From Azospirillum cavernae (GTDB taxonomy: Bacteria; Pseudomonadota; Alphaproteobacteria; Azospirillales; Azospirillaceae): 64,000 nucleotides of DNA. Below the pieces are notes generated by a model. That model searched no databases. It was given only the letters and a program-made list of their open reading frames with translations, and was not told the origin of the DNA. Positions 46,588-58,052 of the stretch are shown here, piece after piece. Location: NCBI RefSeq assembly GCF_003590795.1, contig NZ_QYUL01000001.1:2311001-2375000 (forward strand), read 5' to 3'. The position numbers and the translations under genes are program-made. The first letter of the stretch is position 1. Each line of letters starts with the position of its first letter.

Positions 46588-48141
46588 ATGGGCGATAGGG
46601 CGGGCGGTTGGACGGACGGTTGGACGGATGGTTATGTCGGCGGGATCGACTACATCCGCGCCTTTTACCGCGACTGGTCCCCCGCCCTGCTGTCCTTCGC
46701 CCTGACGCTGCGGGGCTGGCGCCCGCCCGACGCGCTGCGCGACGGACGTTTCACCATGGCGGAGCTGGGTTGCGGCCATGGGCTGACCAGCGCGGTTCTG
46801 GCCGGGGCCAACCCGCAGGCCCGGTTCGAGGCGATGGACTTCAACCCCGCCCACATCGCGGGCGTCCGGCGGTTGGCCGGGGATGGCGGGCTGACCAACG
46901 CCCTGTTCCTGGAGGACAGCTTCGCCGAGCACGCCCGGCGCGACGGGCCGCCGCTGGACGTCGCCGCCCTGCACGGCGTGTGGTCGTGGGTCAGCGCCGA
47001 AAACCGCGCCATCCTGGTCGATCTGCTGCGCCGCCGTCTGGCGCCCGGCGGAATCGCCTTCGTCAGCTACAACGCCCTGCCCGGCACCCTGGCCCACATG
47101 CCGTTGCGCCGCCTGCTGGTCGAACGCTGCGCCGAGGAGTCCGGCCCGCTGCCCGAGCGGATCGAGCGGGCCGTCACCTTCGCCGCCCGGCTGGCCGCGC
47201 TGGGCGGCGGCTGGTTCGCCGGGGTGGAGGGGGTGGTGGAGCGCATCGACTCGCTGCGCGGCAAATCGGCCAACTACATCGCGCACGAGTATCTGAACCG
47301 CGACTGGACCGCCTTTTACCACGCCGACGTCGTCCGCGAGCTGGCCGCCGCCAAGCTGGAGTTCGCCGGGGCCGCCGTGCCGATGGAGCAGTTGGACGAC
47401 CTCACCCTCTCCCCCGCCGCGCAAGCCCTGGCGGCGGAGGCGGGCGACCCCGCCCAGGCCGAAACCCTGCGCGACATCCTGACCAACCGCAGCTTCCGCC
47501 GCGACCTGTTCATCAAGGGGGGCGAGCGCCTGAGCGCCGCCGAGCGTCGCCAAGCGCTGCGCGCCAGCCGCTTCGCCCTGCTGGTCCCCGCCGACGATCT
47601 GCCGGAAAGCGCCTCCACCCCCGTCGGCCGCCTGCCCTTCCCCCGCGCGGTCCATGGCCCCCTGGCCGAGGCGCTGGCCGAAGGGCCGCAGAGCTTGGGC
47701 GCGCTGCTCGCCCGCACGGCGCTGGCCGCCCAAGGGGACGACGCGGTGGTCCGCGCCCTGGTGCTGCTGACCAGCCTGGGCCTCGTCGCCCCCGCTCTGG
47801 CCGAGGACGCGACCGGCGACCGGCAGGCGCAGGCCGACCGCTTCAACGCGGCGGTGCTGGAGCGTCACCGTTTTGACGACGCGCCCGGCCATCTGGCCGC
47901 GCCGTTGCTGGGATCGGGGGTGGCGGTGTCGCGGATCGAGGCGCTGTTCCTGCTGGCCGCCCGCCAGGGCGAGGATCCGGCGGAACGAGCCTGGACCCAT
48001 CTTTCAGCGGACGGCGCCCGGCTGGGCCGCGACGGCCACTATTGTGAGAGCGCGGAGGAGAACCTCGCCGAACTGCGCCGCCGCCACGCAAGCTTCACAG
48101 CCCGGCGGCTGCCGGTGTTGACTCAATTGGGGGTGCGTTGA
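46588..48141 (+). CDS. SAM-dependent methyltransferase with methyltransferase regulatory domain
   Basis: A 517-residue protein. The N-terminal class I methyltransferase has motif I MAELGCGHGLTSAVLAGA and FEAMDFNPAHIAG. The next region, with LHGVWSWVSAENRAILVDLL, PGGIAFVSYNALPG and SANYIAHEYLNRDWTAFYH, matches the methyltransferase regulatory domain. The C-terminal half resembles the accompanying PKMT-type regulatory part. Start ATG 46588 is chosen; GGGAGC precedes it. Just after it a 12-bp DNA repeat encodes WTDG twice. The IS ends 171 bases upstream and may have displaced its promoter. Substrate unknown. Confidence 0.85.
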   Translation: MGDRAGGWTDGWTDGYVGGIDYIRAFYRDWSPALLSFALTLRGWRPPDALRDGRFTMAELGCGHGLTSAVLAGANPQARFEAMDFNPAHIAGVRRLAGDGGLTNALFLEDSFAEHARRDGPPLDVAALHGVWSWVSAENRAILVDLLRRRLAPGGIAFVSYNALPGTLAHMPLRRLLVERCAEESGPLPERIERAVTFAARLAALGGGWFAGVEGVVERIDSLRGKSANYIAHEYLNRDWTAFYHADVVRELAAAKLEFAGAAVPMEQLDDLTLSPAAQALAAEAGDPAQAETLRDILTNRSFRRDLFIKGGERLSAAERRQALRASRFALLVPADDLPESASTPVGRLPFPRAVHGPLAEALAEGPQSLGALLARTALAAQGDDAVVRALVLLTSLGLVAPALAEDATGDRQAQADRFNAAVLERHRFDDAPGHLAAPLLGSGVAVSRIEALFLLAARQGEDPAERAWTHLSADGARLGRDGHYCESAEENLAELRRRHASFTARRLPVLTQLGVR

Positions 48142-48157
48142 TCGCAAGACAGGAGGG

Positions 48158-48490
48158 TTACTTGCCCGCGCCGCCGGTCGGTTTGGGCAGCTTTTCGGCG
48201 ATGCCGTACAGCTCTTCCCGCCGCCGGATCTCGTCGAACACGTCGTTGGGCCGGATGTTCAAGGTCGCCCACAGGACCGACAGATTGTAAAGCAGGTCGG
48301 CGCTTTCGTTGATGACGCCCTGGCGGTCCTCGTTCATGGCGTCCAGCGCCACCTCGACCGCCTCCTCCCCGACCTTCTTGGCGATCTTCTTCGGCCCGGC
48401 GGCGATCAACCGCGCGGTCTTGGACTCGGCGGGGTCCATGTCCTTGCGCTCAAGAATGGCGTCGTACAGGCGGATCAAGGCGTCGGTCAT
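48158..48490 (-). CDS. hisE: Phosphoribosyl-ATP pyrophosphatase
   Basis: A 110-residue MazG-fold enzyme of histidine biosynthesis, which hydrolyses PR-ATP to PR-AMP. Signatures are SKTARLIAAGPKKIAKKVGE, EAVEVALDAMN and INESADLLYNLSVLW, holding the metal-binding glutamates. ATG 48490 (MTDALIRLYDAILER) gives family length; the frame is open to 48571. Other his genes are not in the window. Confidence 0.95.
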   Translation of the reverse strand: MTDALIRLYDAILERKDMDPAESKTARLIAAGPKKIAKKVGEEAVEVALDAMNEDRQGVINESADLLYNLSVLWATLNIRPNDVFDEIRRREELYGIAEKLPKPTGGAGK

Positions 48491-48628
48491 GGCGGGCGAT
48501 CGTTTCGAAAACAGGATGGAATGTTTCGGCAGCCTGGACCCGCCGAAACAATTTTTCCATAGTCCTGTCATATAAGGCGCGTTTTTGCCCGCCCGCCGTT
48601 GCCGAGAATCACCAATACCCTCAGGCGA

Positions 48629-49336
48629 TCAGGGCGCCGGGTCGCAGGAACGGTCAGCCTTCGGGCGCTCGTCCAACAGGGGCCGCCCGGTGCTGACGTA
48701 ATGCACCACCTCCGCGATGTTGGTCGCGTGGTCGCCGATGCGCTCCAGATTCTTGGCGATCATCATCAGATGCATGTGGGCGGAGAATTGGCCGGGCGAG
48801 GCTTCCGCCGACCGTTCGATCTCGGCGCACAGGCTGGTGTAGAGCGCGTCCACCTCGTCGTCCGTGCTCCAAATCCGCATGGCCGCCGCCGCGTCGTTGT
48901 CGACATAGGCGTCGATGACGCTGGTCAGCCGCTCGCGCACCAACCGCCCCAGATTGGGCAGGCCGAGCAGCGGGGCGGTGTCGGGAAACACCTCGATGGC
49001 CGCCGCGCGCTTGGCCGAATTGGCGGCGTGGTCGCCAACCCGCTCCAGATTGGCGGCGATCTTCAGGGCGGCGACCACCTCGCGCAGATCGTCGGCCACC
49101 GGCTGGCGCAGCACCAACAGGCGCATGCAATGGGCCTCGATCTCATGCTCGAAGGAATCGAGCCGGGCGTCGGCGCGGACGATTTCCAGCGCCAGATCGG
49201 GGTTGCGCTGGGTCAGGCAGGTCAGCGCCTGATCGAGCTGGGTTTCCGCCGCGCCCGCCATTTGGACGATGGCGGACTTCAGCCGCTTCAGAGCGTCCTC
49301 GAACGCGGACACGATGTGCGGGGTGGAGTTCGTCAT
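48629..49336 (-). CDS. phoU: Phosphate signalling complex protein PhoU
   Basis: A 235-residue all-helical protein of two similar three-helix bundles. Each has the metal-binding E/DxxxD pattern: LERVGDHAANSAKRA and LERIGDHATNIAEVV. It dampens PhoR and the Pst transporter. ATG 49336 (MTNSTPHIVSAFEDAL) is preceded by GGAAAGG. It lacks the usual pstSCAB/phoB neighbours here, so it may be an isolated copy or the end of a split locus. Confidence 0.95.
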   Translation of the reverse strand: MTNSTPHIVSAFEDALKRLKSAIVQMAGAAETQLDQALTCLTQRNPDLALEIVRADARLDSFEHEIEAHCMRLLVLRQPVADDLREVVAALKIAANLERVGDHAANSAKRAAAIEVFPDTAPLLGLPNLGRLVRERLTSVIDAYVDNDAAAAMRIWSTDDEVDALYTSLCAEIERSAEASPGQFSAHMHLMMIAKNLERIGDHATNIAEVVHYVSTGRPLLDERPKADRSCDPAP

Positions 49337-49576
49337 CAATGCGGACCTTTCCAAGCGGCGGGCAACAGGATGTTTACCAAGCGGCACCATAGCGACGAAA
49401 CGTTACCGGACCATGACGGCCCTGACCAGATCGTTGCGCCTCGACACGCTTTGTGAACCAAACTTGCGGGCCGGGAGGGTTGATTTTGCAGCGCAGCACT
49501 GTCACAAGGCGGGATATCGGGCGCCAAGGCTTCGGCCACAAGCAAGGCGTCCCGCACCCAAACGCCACGGACGACG

Positions 49577-50110
49577 ATGCTCGCCATGATCGAACGCCGC
49601 TTTGAACAGATCATTTTCGCCAGCCGCTGGCTGCTCGCGCCCTTTTATCTTGGGCTGGTGATCGCGTTGGCCCTGCTGTTGGTCAAATTCACCCAAGAGG
49701 TCTTCCACATCGTCCCGCATGTGCTGGAGATGGCGGAAAAGGACGTGCTGCTGGCGGTCCTGACCTTGATCGACCTGTCGCTGGCCGGAAATCTGCTGCT
49801 GATGGTGATCTTTTCCGGCTATGAGAATTTCGTCTCGAAGATCGACGTCGCCAACCACGAAGACCGCCCGGATTGGATGGGCAAGGTGGATTTCAGCGGG
49901 CTGAAGCTGAAGCTGATCGCCTCCATCGTCGCCATCTCCGGCATTCATCTGCTCAAGGCCTTCATGAATCTGCCCAACGTCGCGCATGACGAGCTGATGT
50001 GGCTGGTCATCGTTCACATGACCTTCGTCGTGTCGGGCGTGCTGCTGGCGCTGATGGATCGGCTGGAAGGCCATCGCCACGGCCCGAGCAAGGACGCCGG
50101 GGAGCATTGA
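49577..50110 (+). CDS. YqhA/UPF0114-family membrane protein
   Basis: A 177-residue inner-membrane protein with four hydrophobic segments. The family stretches are FASRWLLAPFYLGLVIALAL, LIDLSLAGNLLLMVIFSGYE and KLKLIASIVAISGIHLLKAF. ATG 49577 or 49586 may be used. Function unknown. It is divergent from phoU with a 240-base gap. Confidence 0.9.
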   Translation: MLAMIERRFEQIIFASRWLLAPFYLGLVIALALLLVKFTQEVFHIVPHVLEMAEKDVLLAVLTLIDLSLAGNLLLMVIFSGYENFVSKIDVANHEDRPDWMGKVDFSGLKLKLIASIVAISGIHLLKAFMNLPNVAHDELMWLVIVHMTFVVSGVLLALMDRLEGHRHGPSKDAGEH

Positions 50111-51476
<1,366 letters not shown>

Positions 51477-51565
51477 TTGGTGTATGTCTCGAAGGCCTCC
51501 GGTTCTTTCGCCATAGGTAGGGTGTAAGAGCCGGAGACACCCCCGTATCTGGACGGGAATTTCCT

Positions 51566-52438
51566 GTGAAGCCTCGCTCCTCCGGCTCTGTCGTGCGTCT
51601 TGCCGCTCCGTTGCGGGCATTGGCGCACCGCTTTTCCTTTCTGCTCTTGGTCTTGGCGTCGATTGCCCTGATGATGGTGGGCAAGATCGAATCGCTGTCG
51701 GTGGACACCGCGCGGGCGCGCGTGACCGACGCCTTTTCGCCGATCCTCGACGCTATTTCCCGCCCCGCCGCCACCGCCGCCCGCGTTATCGAATCCGTGG
51801 TCGAGGTCGAAAACGCCTTTGATGAAAATCAGCGGTTGAAGGCGGAGAACGCGCGTCTGCTGCAATGGAAGCAAGCGGCGCTGCGGCTGGAATCGGAAAA
51901 CGCCAGCCTGCGCACCCTGCTGCGCGTCACGCCGGAACCGTCGGTCAATTTCATCACCGCCCGCGTCATCGCCACCCCCGGCAGCTCCTTCGTCCGCACC
52001 CTGGTGGTGACGGCGGGGCGACGCGACGGAGTGAAGAAGGGACAAGCCGCCTTGGCCGGGGCCGGTCTGATTGGTCGGGTGATTGAGGTGGGCGAATGGT
52101 CGTCGCGGGTTCTGCTGCTGACCGACATCAACGCCCGCGTTCCGGTGATTCTGGAAAGCTCCCGCCAACGCGCGGTGCTGGCCGGGGACAATTCCGATCA
52201 AGCCAGACTGCTCTATCTGCCGCCGGAATCGCCGGTGCAGGTGGGTGAGCGCGTCGTCACGTCGGGCCATGGCGGGCTGTTTCCCCCCGGTCTGGCGGTG
52301 GGCGTCGTGACCTCCGTCAGCGAGCGCGGCGGCGTCCGCGTGCTGCCCAACACCGATCTGTCGCGGGTTGAGCATCTGCGCCTGGTCGATTTCGGCCTGC
52401 CCGGCACGGAGTTCGACTCCTCGCCCGAATGGAAGTAA
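51566..52438 (+). CDS. mreC: Rod-shape determining protein MreC
   Basis: A 290-residue bitopic periplasmic protein that bridges MreB and the PBP2 enzyme. One N-terminal membrane segment (FSFLLLVLASIALMMVG) precedes a coiled coil (NQRLKAENARLLQWKQAALR) and then the beta-rich core (ARVIATPGSSFVRTLVVTAG; GLIGRVIEVGEWSSRVLLLT). The start is GTG 51566. It lies 89 bp after mreB. Confidence 0.95.
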   Translation: MKPRSSGSVVRLAAPLRALAHRFSFLLLVLASIALMMVGKIESLSVDTARARVTDAFSPILDAISRPAATAARVIESVVEVENAFDENQRLKAENARLLQWKQAALRLESENASLRTLLRVTPEPSVNFITARVIATPGSSFVRTLVVTAGRRDGVKKGQAALAGAGLIGRVIEVGEWSSRVLLLTDINARVPVILESSRQRAVLAGDNSDQARLLYLPPESPVQVGERVVTSGHGGLFPPGLAVGVVTSVSERGGVRVLPNTDLSRVEHLRLVDFGLPGTEFDSSPEWK

Positions 52439-52478
52439 GGCGCGTGGGCGCGAAACCGATGGGCGCAAGCGTGTGGAG

Positions 52479-52991
52479 ATGACCACAACCTTCTGGCAAA
52501 GGCTGGACAAGGCGGGGCGCAATCTTGCGCCCTTCGCCGTTACGGCGATGCTGGTGCTGGTCGGCATGATCCGCATCCCCGTCCCGGCCTACGCCCCCGT
52601 CGCCCCGAACTTGACGCTGATTTCCGTCTATTATTGGACGATCCACAGACCTGATCTGATGCGGCCGGGGGTGGCCTTTCTGATCGGGCTGTTGCAAGAT
52701 CTGTTGATCGGCGGGCCGCTGGGCGTCAACGCTCTGATGCTGGTCGTCGCGCAATGGGCGGTGATGAATCAGCGCCGGGTGTTCCTGGCCAGCACCTTTG
52801 TTTTGCTGTGGATCGGCTTCGCCATGGTGATGATCGGCGCGGCCTTTCTGCAATGGCTGGCTTTTTCGGTGCTGAACGCCACCATCCTGCCGCTCAAACC
52901 GGCCCTGTTCCAAGGGCTGCTGACCGTGGCGATGTTCCCGGCGCTGGGATGGTTGCTGATCCGGGTTCACCGCGCCTTCCTCAACGGGTAA
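52479..52991 (+). CDS. mreD: Rod-shape determining protein MreD
   Basis: A 170-residue integral membrane protein with about five or six helices. The family stretch VAFLIGLLQDLLIGGPLGVNA is visible. I start at ATG 52479 (MTTTFWQRLDKAGRN); the GGAG just before it is too close to be an ideal ribosome site. The open frame reaches 52368 through the shifted end of mreC. Confidence 0.9.
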   Translation: MTTTFWQRLDKAGRNLAPFAVTAMLVLVGMIRIPVPAYAPVAPNLTLISVYYWTIHRPDLMRPGVAFLIGLLQDLLIGGPLGVNALMLVVAQWAVMNQRRVFLASTFVLLWIGFAMVMIGAAFLQWLAFSVLNATILPLKPALFQGLLTVAMFPALGWLLIRVHRAFLNG

Positions 52992-53012
52992 CGGGGTTTC
53001 CCTCAGGGCTTT

Positions 53013-54902
53013 ATGAGTTCCATTGACCGCGACACCGACCGATCCCGATTGCTGAGCCGCCGCGCCCTGGTGTTGGGCGGGTTGAAGCTGGCTGGCTTGT
53101 CCGCGCTGGTCGGACGGCTCTATTACCTTCAGGTGATTGAGTCGGCGCGCTACACCATGCTGGCCGAGGAAAACCGCATCAGCCTACGGCTGATCGCGCC
53201 GTCGCGCGGCACCATCATCGACCGTTTCGGCACGCCGCTGGCGATCAACCAGCAGAATTACCGCGTCGTCGTGGTGTCGGAGCGGACGCGCAACATTCAG
53301 GAAACGCTGGACAAGATTTCCCGCATCGTGCCGCTGACCGAGGGCGACCGCCGCCGGGTGCTGCGCGAGTTGCACCGCAAACGCCGCTTCGTCCCCGTCA
53401 CCGTGCGCGAAAACCTGTCGTGGGAGCAGGTGGCGACCATCGAGATGAACACCCCCGATCTGCCGGGCGTGGCCATCGAGGTCGGCGAAATCCGCCATTA
53501 CCCGCAGGCTGACTCGCTGGCCCACATCATGGGCTATGTCGGCGCGGTGTCTGAGGCCGAGTTGAGCGGCAACAGCGATCCCGTGCTGTCCCTGCCCGGC
53601 TTCCGCATCGGCAAGGCGGGCATCGAGAAGTTTCACGAAAAGGTCCTGCGCGGCACCGCCGGAACCAGCCAGTTGGAGGTGAACGCGGTTGGCCGCGTCA
53701 TCCGCGAATTGTCGCGCGACGAAGGCCAATCGGGCCGCGAAATCCAACTGACCATCGACATGGGCATGCAGCGCTACGTCCAGCAACGTCTGGCGCAGGA
53801 GCAAAGCGCGTCCGCCGTGGTGATGGACATCCACACCGGCGGCATCTACGCGCTGTGCTCCCACCCCAGCTTCGATCCCAACCAATTCACCCTGGGCATC
53901 AACGCCGAGCTGTGGGAAGAACTGCTGTCCAACCCAGCGACTCCGCTGAACAACAAGGCGGTGGTCGGCCAATACCCGCCGGGTTCCACCTTCAAGATGA
54001 TGGTGGCGCTGGCCGGGTTGGAATCGGGGGCGATCAGCAACCACCATTCCGTCTTCTGCCCCGGCTACATGGAGTTGGGCGACCACCGATTCCATTGCTG
54101 GAAAAAGGGCGGTCACGGCACCGTCGACATCGTCGGCGGCCTGCGCCATTCCTGCGACGTGTTCTTTTACGACGTGTCGCGCCGGGTCGGCGTGGACCGC
54201 ATCGCCGAAATGGCCCGGCGTTTTGGCTTGGGCGACCGCACCGGGCTGGATTTGCCGCACGAGCGGCCCGGCGTGATCCCGTCCATCGCCTGGAAAAAGG
54301 CGACCTATGGCAAGGGCTGGGACATGGGCGAAACGCTGGTCGCCTCCATCGGCCAGGGCTATGTGCTGGCGACGCCGCTGCAATTGGCGGTGATGACCAG
54401 CCGCTTGGCCAACGGCGGTTACGCGGTGAAGCCGCATTTGACTCGGCAAATCAAATCGGTCAGCGGTGAACAGACCAGTTGGCCCAGCCTGGGGGTGAAA
54501 AAGGAGAATCTCGACCTTGTCCTGCGCGGCATGTATGAGGTTTCCAACGCCCCGAACGGCACCGCCTACAAATCCCGCATCGTCGAGGCCGGGTTCGAAC
54601 TGGCGGGCAAAACCGGATCGGCCCAGGTCCGCCGCATCTCGATGGCCGAACGCAGCACCGGCGTGAAGAAGAACGAAGACATTCCGTGGCGCGAGCGCGA
54701 CCACGCCCTGTTCGTCGCCTTCGCGCCCGTCCAGGCCCCACGCTACGCCTGCTGCGTCTTTGTCGAGCATGGCGGCGGCGGCTCCACCGTGGCGGCGCCC
54801 ATCGCCCGCGACATCCTGCTGGAATGCCAGAAACGCGACCCAGGCCGCGCGTCGGTCGCTGAAAGCCCGCCAAACGGCGTCAAAGCCAGGCCGAGAGGGT
54901 AA
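53013..54902 (+). CDS. mrdA: Penicillin-binding protein 2 (transpeptidase)
   Basis: A 629-residue monofunctional class B PBP that cross-links peptidoglycan during elongation. A single N-terminal anchor (ALVLGGLKLAGLSALVGRLY) and the dimerisation domain (IAPSRGTIIDRFGTPLAINQ) precede the transpeptidase. Active-site motifs are S-T-F-K in YPPGSTFKMMVAL, SCD in LRHSCDVFFYDVS, and KTG in ELAGKTGSAQV. It closes the mre block; rodA does not follow. Confidence 0.96.
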   Translation: MSSIDRDTDRSRLLSRRALVLGGLKLAGLSALVGRLYYLQVIESARYTMLAEENRISLRLIAPSRGTIIDRFGTPLAINQQNYRVVVVSERTRNIQETLDKISRIVPLTEGDRRRVLRELHRKRRFVPVTVRENLSWEQVATIEMNTPDLPGVAIEVGEIRHYPQADSLAHIMGYVGAVSEAELSGNSDPVLSLPGFRIGKAGIEKFHEKVLRGTAGTSQLEVNAVGRVIRELSRDEGQSGREIQLTIDMGMQRYVQQRLAQEQSASAVVMDIHTGGIYALCSHPSFDPNQFTLGINAELWEELLSNPATPLNNKAVVGQYPPGSTFKMMVALAGLESGAISNHHSVFCPGYMELGDHRFHCWKKGGHGTVDIVGGLRHSCDVFFYDVSRRVGVDRIAEMARRFGLGDRTGLDLPHERPGVIPSIAWKKATYGKGWDMGETLVASIGQGYVLATPLQLAVMTSRLANGGYAVKPHLTRQIKSVSGEQTSWPSLGVKKENLDLVLRGMYEVSNAPNGTAYKSRIVEAGFELAGKTGSAQVRRISMAERSTGVKKNEDIPWRERDHALFVAFAPVQAPRYACCVFVEHGGGGSTVAAPIARDILLECQKRDPGRASVAESPPNGVKARPRG

Positions 54903-54995
54903 CTGCGTCAACCCTCTCGTCTGTCAACGCCGCGTCGTCGATTGTTTGACGGCGGAGTTGCCCCCATCGGCGAAGAGGGCCAATCCCGCCAGCGC

Positions 54996-56600
54996 CTAAA
55001 ACAAACTCCCCTGCACCGGAACCGCGCGCGCCTTCTTGGCGTCCGGCTTCTTCTCCGCCTTGGCCTCGCCGCCATCCACCGTGGCGTCAACGCGGCTGTC
55101 GTCGCCAAAGCGCAGAGTCACCGCCAGACCGGGGCTTGTCTGGCTGGCCGAGGTGATCGGTTTGCCGTCGCGGTCCTCCACCAGGGCGAAGCCGCGCGCC
55201 AGCACGCTTTTGTGGCTGTAGCTCTCCAGCAATTGGCCCAGCGCGTCGAGCTTCGCGCCGCGTTCGGCGACGATCTTGCCGAAGGCGCGCTCCAGCCGGG
55301 GCGACAGATCGGCCAGACGGCGGGCGCCGTCGTCCAGACGGTGGCGGGCCGGGGTCAGCGACAGCCGACCGGCGACGCGCTGATAACGGCTTTCCGCCAT
55401 CGTCACCGCGTGGCGCAGCGCGCCATCCAGGGCGCGGGCCTCTCCGGCCAGCTTTTGCCCGGCTTGCGCCAACTGGTCGCGCGGGTGGCGCAGGCTCGCC
55501 GCCAATTCGCCGACCCGCGTCCGCCGCCGCTCGACCAGCGCCGCCGCCGCCAAAGTCAGTCGCTCCGCCCGGTCGTCCAGCCGTTGGGCGTGGCCCTCCA
55601 GCAGGGCGCGGGGATCGCCCAGGCCGCGCGCCAGCCCTTCCACCCGGTTGCGCCGTTCGGCCAGCAGACGCCCGGCGCTGGCCAGCAGGCGGCGTTCGTC
55701 GTCCAGAACCTGCGCCAGCAGTTCGCCGCGCACCGGCACCGCCATTTCGGCGGCGGCGGTCGGGGTGGGGGCGCGGCGGTCGGACGCGTGGTCGATCAGC
55801 GTGGTGTCGGTTTCGTGGCCGACGGCGGAAATCAGCGGAATGGCGCTGGCCGCCGTCGCGCGGACGACGTTTTCCTCGTTGAAGGCCATCAGATCTTCCA
55901 GCGACCCGCCGCCGCGCGCGACGATCAGCAGATCGGGGCGCGGCACCGGGCCGCCGGGCTGGATGCGGTTGAAGCCCTGGATCGCCGCCGTCACCTCCGC
56001 CGCCGCCCGCTCGCCCTGAACGGCGACCGGCCAAATCAGGACATGGCGGGGGAAACGGTCGCTCAGACGGTGCAGGATGTCGCGGATCACCGCCCCGGTG
56101 GGCGAGGTGATGACGCCGATCACGTCGGGCAGGAAGGGAATCGGTTTCTTGCGCGACGGCTCGAACAGCCCTTCGGCGGCCAGACGGCGCTTGCGCTCCT
56201 CCAGCATTTTCAGCAGGGCGCCTTCGCCCGCCAGCTCCATCGATTCGATGATGAGCTGATATTGCGAGCGGCCCGGATAGGTGGTCATCCGCCCGGTGAC
56301 GATGACCTCCAACCCCTCCTCCGGCTTGATCGCCAGCTTGGACATGGTGCCGCGCCAGCACACCGCCTCGATCACCGCCGTGTCGTCTTTCAGACGCAGA
56401 TAGCAATGGCCGGAGCTGTGTTTCTTCGGTTGGGAGATCTCGCCGCGCACGCGGACGAAGCCGAACTCCTCCTCGATGCTGCGCTTCAGGCGGCGGGCGA
56501 GATCGCCGACCGTGAATTCCGGCAGGTTGGATCCGGGGCGCGGCTCGGGCGCGATGAGCGGCAGGGCGGGCGGCGGGGCGGCATCAAAATCTTGAGTCAT
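54996..56600 (-). CDS. xseA: Exodeoxyribonuclease VII large subunit
   Basis: A 534-residue subunit of the processive single-strand exonuclease. The N-terminal OB fold (LPEFTVGDLARRLKRSIEEE and GHCYLRLKDDTAVIEAVCWR) precedes the catalytic domain with GVITSPTGAVIRDILHRL, LLIVARGGGSLEDLMAFNEE and AVGHETDTTLIDHASDRRAP. A coiled-coil region of Arg/Leu-rich repeats follows. ATG 56600 (MTQDFDAAPPPALP) is preferred to upstream codons. The small subunit xseB is not in the window. It is divergent from purD. Confidence 0.95.
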   Translation of the reverse strand: MTQDFDAAPPPALPLIAPEPRPGSNLPEFTVGDLARRLKRSIEEEFGFVRVRGEISQPKKHSSGHCYLRLKDDTAVIEAVCWRGTMSKLAIKPEEGLEVIVTGRMTTYPGRSQYQLIIESMELAGEGALLKMLEERKRRLAAEGLFEPSRKKPIPFLPDVIGVITSPTGAVIRDILHRLSDRFPRHVLIWPVAVQGERAAAEVTAAIQGFNRIQPGGPVPRPDLLIVARGGGSLEDLMAFNEENVVRATAASAIPLISAVGHETDTTLIDHASDRRAPTPTAAAEMAVPVRGELLAQVLDDERRLLASAGRLLAERRNRVEGLARGLGDPRALLEGHAQRLDDRAERLTLAAAALVERRRTRVGELAASLRHPRDQLAQAGQKLAGEARALDGALRHAVTMAESRYQRVAGRLSLTPARHRLDDGARRLADLSPRLERAFGKIVAERGAKLDALGQLLESYSHKSVLARGFALVEDRDGKPITSASQTSPGLAVTLRFGDDSRVDATVDGGEAKAEKKPDAKKARAVPVQGSLF

Positions 56601-56658
56601 GGCGTCGGCATGATACAAGGCGCGCTGTCGGCAACAAGCGCAGAAGGGGCGTTGCGTC

Positions 56659-57945
56659 ATGAAAGTCCTCGTCGTCGGTTCGGGTGGGCGCGAGCACTCC
56701 CTGTGCTGGGCCATCGCCAAGTCGCCGCTGTGCGACGCGCTCTATTGCGCGCCGGGCAACGCCGGGATCGCCGACGTCGCGACCCTGGTCGCCATCGGGG
56801 CGGAGGATGTGGACGCGCTGGTCCGCTTCGCCCAGGACAACGCCATCGACTTCGTCGTCGTCGGCCCGGAAGGCCCGCTGGTGCTGGGTCTGGTCGACAA
56901 GCTGAACGCCATCGGGATCAAGGCCTTCGGCCCCAGCGCCGCCGCCGCCGCCCTGGAAGGCTCCAAGGGCTTCATGAAGGACATTCTGGCCAAATACGGC
57001 GTGCCGACCGCCTTTTATGGTCGCTTCACCGACGCGGACGCCGCCAAGGCCTATGTCCGCCAGCATGGCGCGCCCATCGTGGTCAAGGCCGACGGTCTGG
57101 CGGCGGGCAAGGGCGTGACCGTCGCCCGCACGGCGGAGGAGGCCTTCGCCGCGATTGACGAGGCGTTGATCGACGGGCGTTTCGGCGCGGCGGGCGCCGA
57201 AGTGGTGGTGGAAGAGTTCCTGGACGGCGAGGAGGTCAGCTTCTTCGCGCTGTGCGACGGCGAAAACGCGCTGCCGATGGCCTCGGCCCAGGACCACAAG
57301 GCGGTGGGCGACGGCGACACCGGCCCCAACACCGGCGGCATGGGCGCCTATTCCCCGGCCCCGGCGCTGACGCCCGACCTTCAGGACCGCGTGATGCGCG
57401 AAATCGTCGTGCCGACGGTCAAGGGCATGGCGGCGGAAGGCCGTCCCTTCAAGGGCGTGCTGTTCGCCGGTTTGATGATCGTGCAGACGCCGGACGGCCC
57501 GACGCCGAAGACGCTGGAGTTCAACGTCCGCTTCGGCGACCCGGAATGCCAGACGCTGATGGCCCGGCTGGAGTCCGACGCGCTGGCCGCCCTGGTCGCC
57601 GCCGCCGACGGGGCGCTGGACCGCATCGATCTGCGTTGGGCCGAGCAGACCGCGCTGTGCGTTGTGATGGCGGCGCAGGGCTATCCCGGCGATTACCTGA
57701 AAAACACCGAAATCAAGGGGCTGGACGCCGCCAACGCGGTGGAGTCGGTGACGGTCTTCCACGCCGGCACCAAGCGCGCCGAAGATGGCCGCGTGCTGTC
57801 CGTCGGCGGGCGCGTGCTGGGCGTCACCGCCCTGGCGCCGACCGTGGCGCAGGCGCAGGCGGCGGCCTATCGCGGCGTGGACGCCCTGGACTGGCCGGGC
57901 GGCTTCTGCCGCCGCGACATCGGTTGGCGCGCGGTGGGGCGGTAA
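56659..57945 (+). CDS. purD: Phosphoribosylamine-glycine ligase
   Basis: A 428-residue ATP-grasp enzyme, the second step of purine synthesis. N-terminal [23 protein letters not shown]-grasp [20 protein letters not shown], and the signature [16 protein letters not shown] are visible. ATG 56659 is natural. It is divergent from xseA with 58 bases between, a common alphaproteobacterial arrangement. Confidence 0.98.
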   Translation: MKVLVVGSGGREHSLCWAIAKSPLCDALYCAPGNAGIADVATLVAIGAEDVDALVRFAQDNAIDFVVVGPEGPLVLGLVDKLNAIGIKAFGPSAAAAALEGSKGFMKDILAKYGVPTAFYGRFTDADAAKAYVRQHGAPIVVKADGLAAGKGVTVARTAEEAFAAIDEALIDGRFGAAGAEVVVEEFLDGEEVSFFALCDGENALPMASAQDHKAVGDGDTGPNTGGMGAYSPAPALTPDLQDRVMREIVVPTVKGMAAEGRPFKGVLFAGLMIVQTPDGPTPKTLEFNVRFGDPECQTLMARLESDALAALVAAADGALDRIDLRWAEQTALCVVMAAQGYPGDYLKNTEIKGLDAANAVESVTVFHAGTKRAEDGRVLSVGGRVLGVTALAPTVAQAQAAAYRGVDALDWPGGFCRRDIGWRAVGR

Positions 57946-58052
57946 GGGTGGCGCGATAAGGCTGGCCCGTCTCGTCGCCGCCCCGCTGTCAAACCCCCGC
58001 CGCTTGGGCTATTCTGGACGCGTCTTCGCAACGGAGAGGGTCGAGCGCCGTC

